Shown one piece after another: positions 61,980 through 64,000 of a stretch of DNA of 64,000 bases. Position 1 is the first letter of the stretch. The number at the start of each line of letters is the position of its first letter. Under the pieces are notes generated by a model. It did not search any database. It had not been told where the DNA came from and saw only the letters and a list, made by a program, of their open reading frames with translations. The stretch is from Acanthaster planci (lineage: Eukaryota; Echinodermata; Asteroidea; Valvatida; Acanthasteridae), in the NCBI RefSeq assembly GCF_001949145.1, contig NW_019091367.1, positions 801,151-865,150 on the forward strand, read 5' to 3'. A program made the translations under genes and the position numbers.

Positions 61980-62760
61980 ATACCGTAATTTTCAGAATAT
62001 ACACCGCTGCTTATACGTTGATGTTCCTGCGGCTTATACGGCAACATTTGAAGAATAAAATCGGTCACTAAACGACATGCCGTGCCTGCACACAGCCTAG
62101 GCCGCCGCCGCCAGCCACACCTGCAGCCCAGGGGCTATAGCGGCGCAGCGCCCCGGGCACTCTGGCAAGTCGGTCATGTTTTTGTTGGTTGCCATTTACA
62201 TTGGCTCTACTCCCGTGCTGGAAATGAAGGAAACCAGTCAAGAGAGACTGAATAGACTTGTAAATGTACCGTAGTACCGTTCACACCTCAAAAATCGTGT
62301 GGTGCGTCCGGGTTTTTTTTGTCTTCTACGGTTGTGTAATCCACGCTGTTTATTATTTCACTGGTCACATGATAACTGTAAAAAAGTGCTGCATGGCTCA
62401 CCCAGCAAGGACACTAATCCAGCCCAACAAAATTGGTAATTTCGAGGACTTAAGAAAGTTTAGGTTTAAATGACAACACTCGTTTGCACGCTGCATGCTT
62501 CACGTAACCTTGACGATTCAACACTCGAAAGTGGCGCGGACCCTAACGCTTGGCACTTCAAATTTTCTCAGAATAGGTGAAATTTAATCAAACTCTAAAT
62601 ACTCCAATTGATAAATGTCGATTTCATATACCCGCCACAAAGTTCCCATGAAATTTTATTTGGGCCCGATTTTCCTTTCAGAAGTGCAAAATGAACTCTT
62701 TTAAAAGCGCCCCAAATATTTTTTTTTTACAACAGCAAGGTGCGTGGAGCTTATAGTGAT
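61980..62760. mobile_element. Possible hAT-type non-autonomous element
   Basis: The stretch starts TACCGTAATTTTCAGAATATA, followed by CGGCTTATACGGC. A GTGCGTGGAGCTTATAGTG word stands near 62740. Such TACCGTATTTT...TATAAG ends are common in hAT-type MITEs of animals. The right end is weak and no target-site duplication was confirmed. Confidence 0.25.
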
Positions 62761-63440
62761 TTACTAGAATTTATCAACTGTGCACAACTTCTGAACTTTG
62801 TTGTGGGATTTTCTGAGATTCTGAATAATAATGTTCATATCATTAACTCGTCAACCAGCGTCTAGTTCAGGGCGCTCGGTGACCAGCAAATTCATACCAG
62901 GCCAATTTACGACACGCCGTGAATATTGAAAACTGAAGTATACAAGTGTTACATACACCCATCAGTTCCCGACAAACATGCAACTTGTTCCAAAGCACAT
63001 TATGATAGGCCTTTGTATAGAAATATGTGTTCACAGTGCCAAAAGTTCCATTTTGGGGTTTGACGAACGCCTCCCTCCGTCTCTGGTCAGGCAACGAGCC
63101 TGAAAAGTGATGACCTTTGGAATTAAACAATGCACACAATGGAAAAAGTCTGATAGAGAAAATTCAAGTGATTGACGGTAAAGAAGCTTTCCGCTATATG
63201 TATCAATCTTCTCGCCTAGCAAACACATGCCCCAGAAGCAACATTTTGAAGGATCATAATTGAGCGCAAAGTGTAGCAATAATTTGCCTCTTTCGTCAAC
63301 AGATCCAGCTTTCTCCCATTCATTATAGCGGAGGAGGAAATCCATTAATCAGATTTTTTTTTAGCATTGCATAAACGTATGGTGATTTGCGAACGGCATG
63401 TTGGAATGGACTACCGCGCTGGAAAGACGTAGACAGTCAT
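62761..63440. other. No gene confirmed
   Basis: A 104-codon minus-strand frame (63031-63345) starts about 110 bp from the promoter-like cluster at 63455-63515. I see no known domain and no good splice donor in it, so I do not call it a gene. Confidence 0.4.
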
Positions 63441-63454
63441 CGGGCGACCGCTGG

Positions 63455-63515
63455 GACCCCTGTCACGTGGAAGCAAAGCATCCCTTGGACCAATCAGGTT
63501 GCACCGGAAGTTACG
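63455..63515. promoter_or_regulatory. Promoter-like cluster (E-box, CCAAT, ETS)
   Basis: GTCACGTG (63462-63469), GACCAATCAG (63488-63497) and CACCGGAAGT (63502-63511) stand within 50 bases. These are USF, NF-Y and GABP/ETS consensus words, the classic makeup of a CpG-type housekeeping promoter. The gene served would be off the right edge (plus) or to the left (minus). Confidence 0.45.
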
Positions 63516-63606
63516 GTTGAGCTGCGCGGCCAGTAGAAATGACACGCACGCCCCAGACATCCGTGCGCAGCGGCTACAGCCGTTTCTAACAGACGTTTAT
63601 GTCAGC

Positions 63607-63722
63607 CCACGTCCGAATCATTTGGCTTCGGCTTAAAATCAAACGAGATTTTATGAGAGTGGCTGCAGCCACCAGTCATATGCAATTTCAAGCCGCAGTA
63701 ATTTACTTCGGCCATGGCCGTA
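63607..63722. mobile_element. Palindromic MITE-like element, copy 2
   Basis: CACGTCCGAATCATTTGG and TCGGCTTAAAATC on the left are inverted as ATTTCAAGCCGCAGTAATTT and CTTCGGCCATGG on the right, around a GTGGCTGCAGCCAC centre. It matches the element at 44078-44185. Confidence 0.6.
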
Positions 63723-64000
63723 CTGCAGCAGTTTATTCTGACAGGGTCTAACACAAAATACGGAATTTTGTCATTCGTTGGGAAAGGCTATATAGAAATG
63801 CATGAGCCTTCGTAGGCCATTAACTTCGATCAGTAACGCTGCATAGGATCACTGGATGGGAGGGAGGGGCCATGTCTCGCTCCTCCCCGAAAAGGAATCA
63901 TTTTTTTCAATTACATTTCCAAAAGCGTGCAAAAAGGCTTCAACTTTAGCTTCACCAGAAGTTCAGCCCTTCAGAAAAGTACAAGATTACATAAGGAAAT

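Noticed and set aside
63031-63345. 104-codon minus-strand frame near a promoter-like cluster
   Set aside because: Attractive position, but no known domain, weak start context and no clear donor.

Overview
The window is eukaryotic nuclear DNA from a metazoan. It has spliced genes with GT-AG introns, one apparent AT-AC intron, long non-coding stretches, microsatellites, small foldback elements and an assembly gap inside a GA repeat. Protein similarity to vertebrate NEDD1 and FEZF, and many TAGGCCTA- and ACATGTA-like words, suggest a marine invertebrate deuterostome. An echinoderm is my best guess, but the sequence read by eye does not prove it.

Only two protein-coding genes can be supported, both on the minus strand. 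At the left edge (945-4074) are the first four coding exons of NEDD1, a WD40 protein that recruits gamma-tubulin complexes. They encode about 162 residues and the gene runs off the left end. Its first coding intron has the hallmarks of a U12-dependent AT-AC intron, while introns 2 to 4 are GT-AG or start as such. A likely NEDD1 promoter with ETS and CCAAT motifs lies near 5940-6110.

The second gene, at 20297-21802, is a FEZF-family transcription factor. It has an N-terminal eh1 repressor motif and six C2H2 zinc fingers in one uninterrupted reading frame. A 128-bp intron is predicted just upstream in its 5' UTR (21948-22075).

The remaining 14 kb between the genes and 42 kb to the right of FEZF have no convincing exons. 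They look like the regulatory desert expected around a developmental control gene. Islands of complex, homeodomain-, POU-, Sox- or Onecut-site-like sequence (10440-11350, 11500-12130, 16866-17215, 26160-26440, 28870-29100, 35400-36560, 45380-46000, 50100-51600, 59040-59400) alternate with AT-rich filler. Two further promoter-like clusters sit at 38640-38750 and 63455-63515.

Mobile-element content is modest: two copies of a foldback element with arms of about 108 bp (47435-47728, 61479-61718), two copies of a second palindromic element (44078-44185, 63607-63722), one short TA-flanked inverted-repeat element (58196-58350), a pair of dispersed repeats beside NEDD1 (4270-4600, 5570-5840), a probable tRNA-derived SINE, and several short tandem repeats. 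No rRNA, intact tRNA, CRISPR array or transposase gene was seen.
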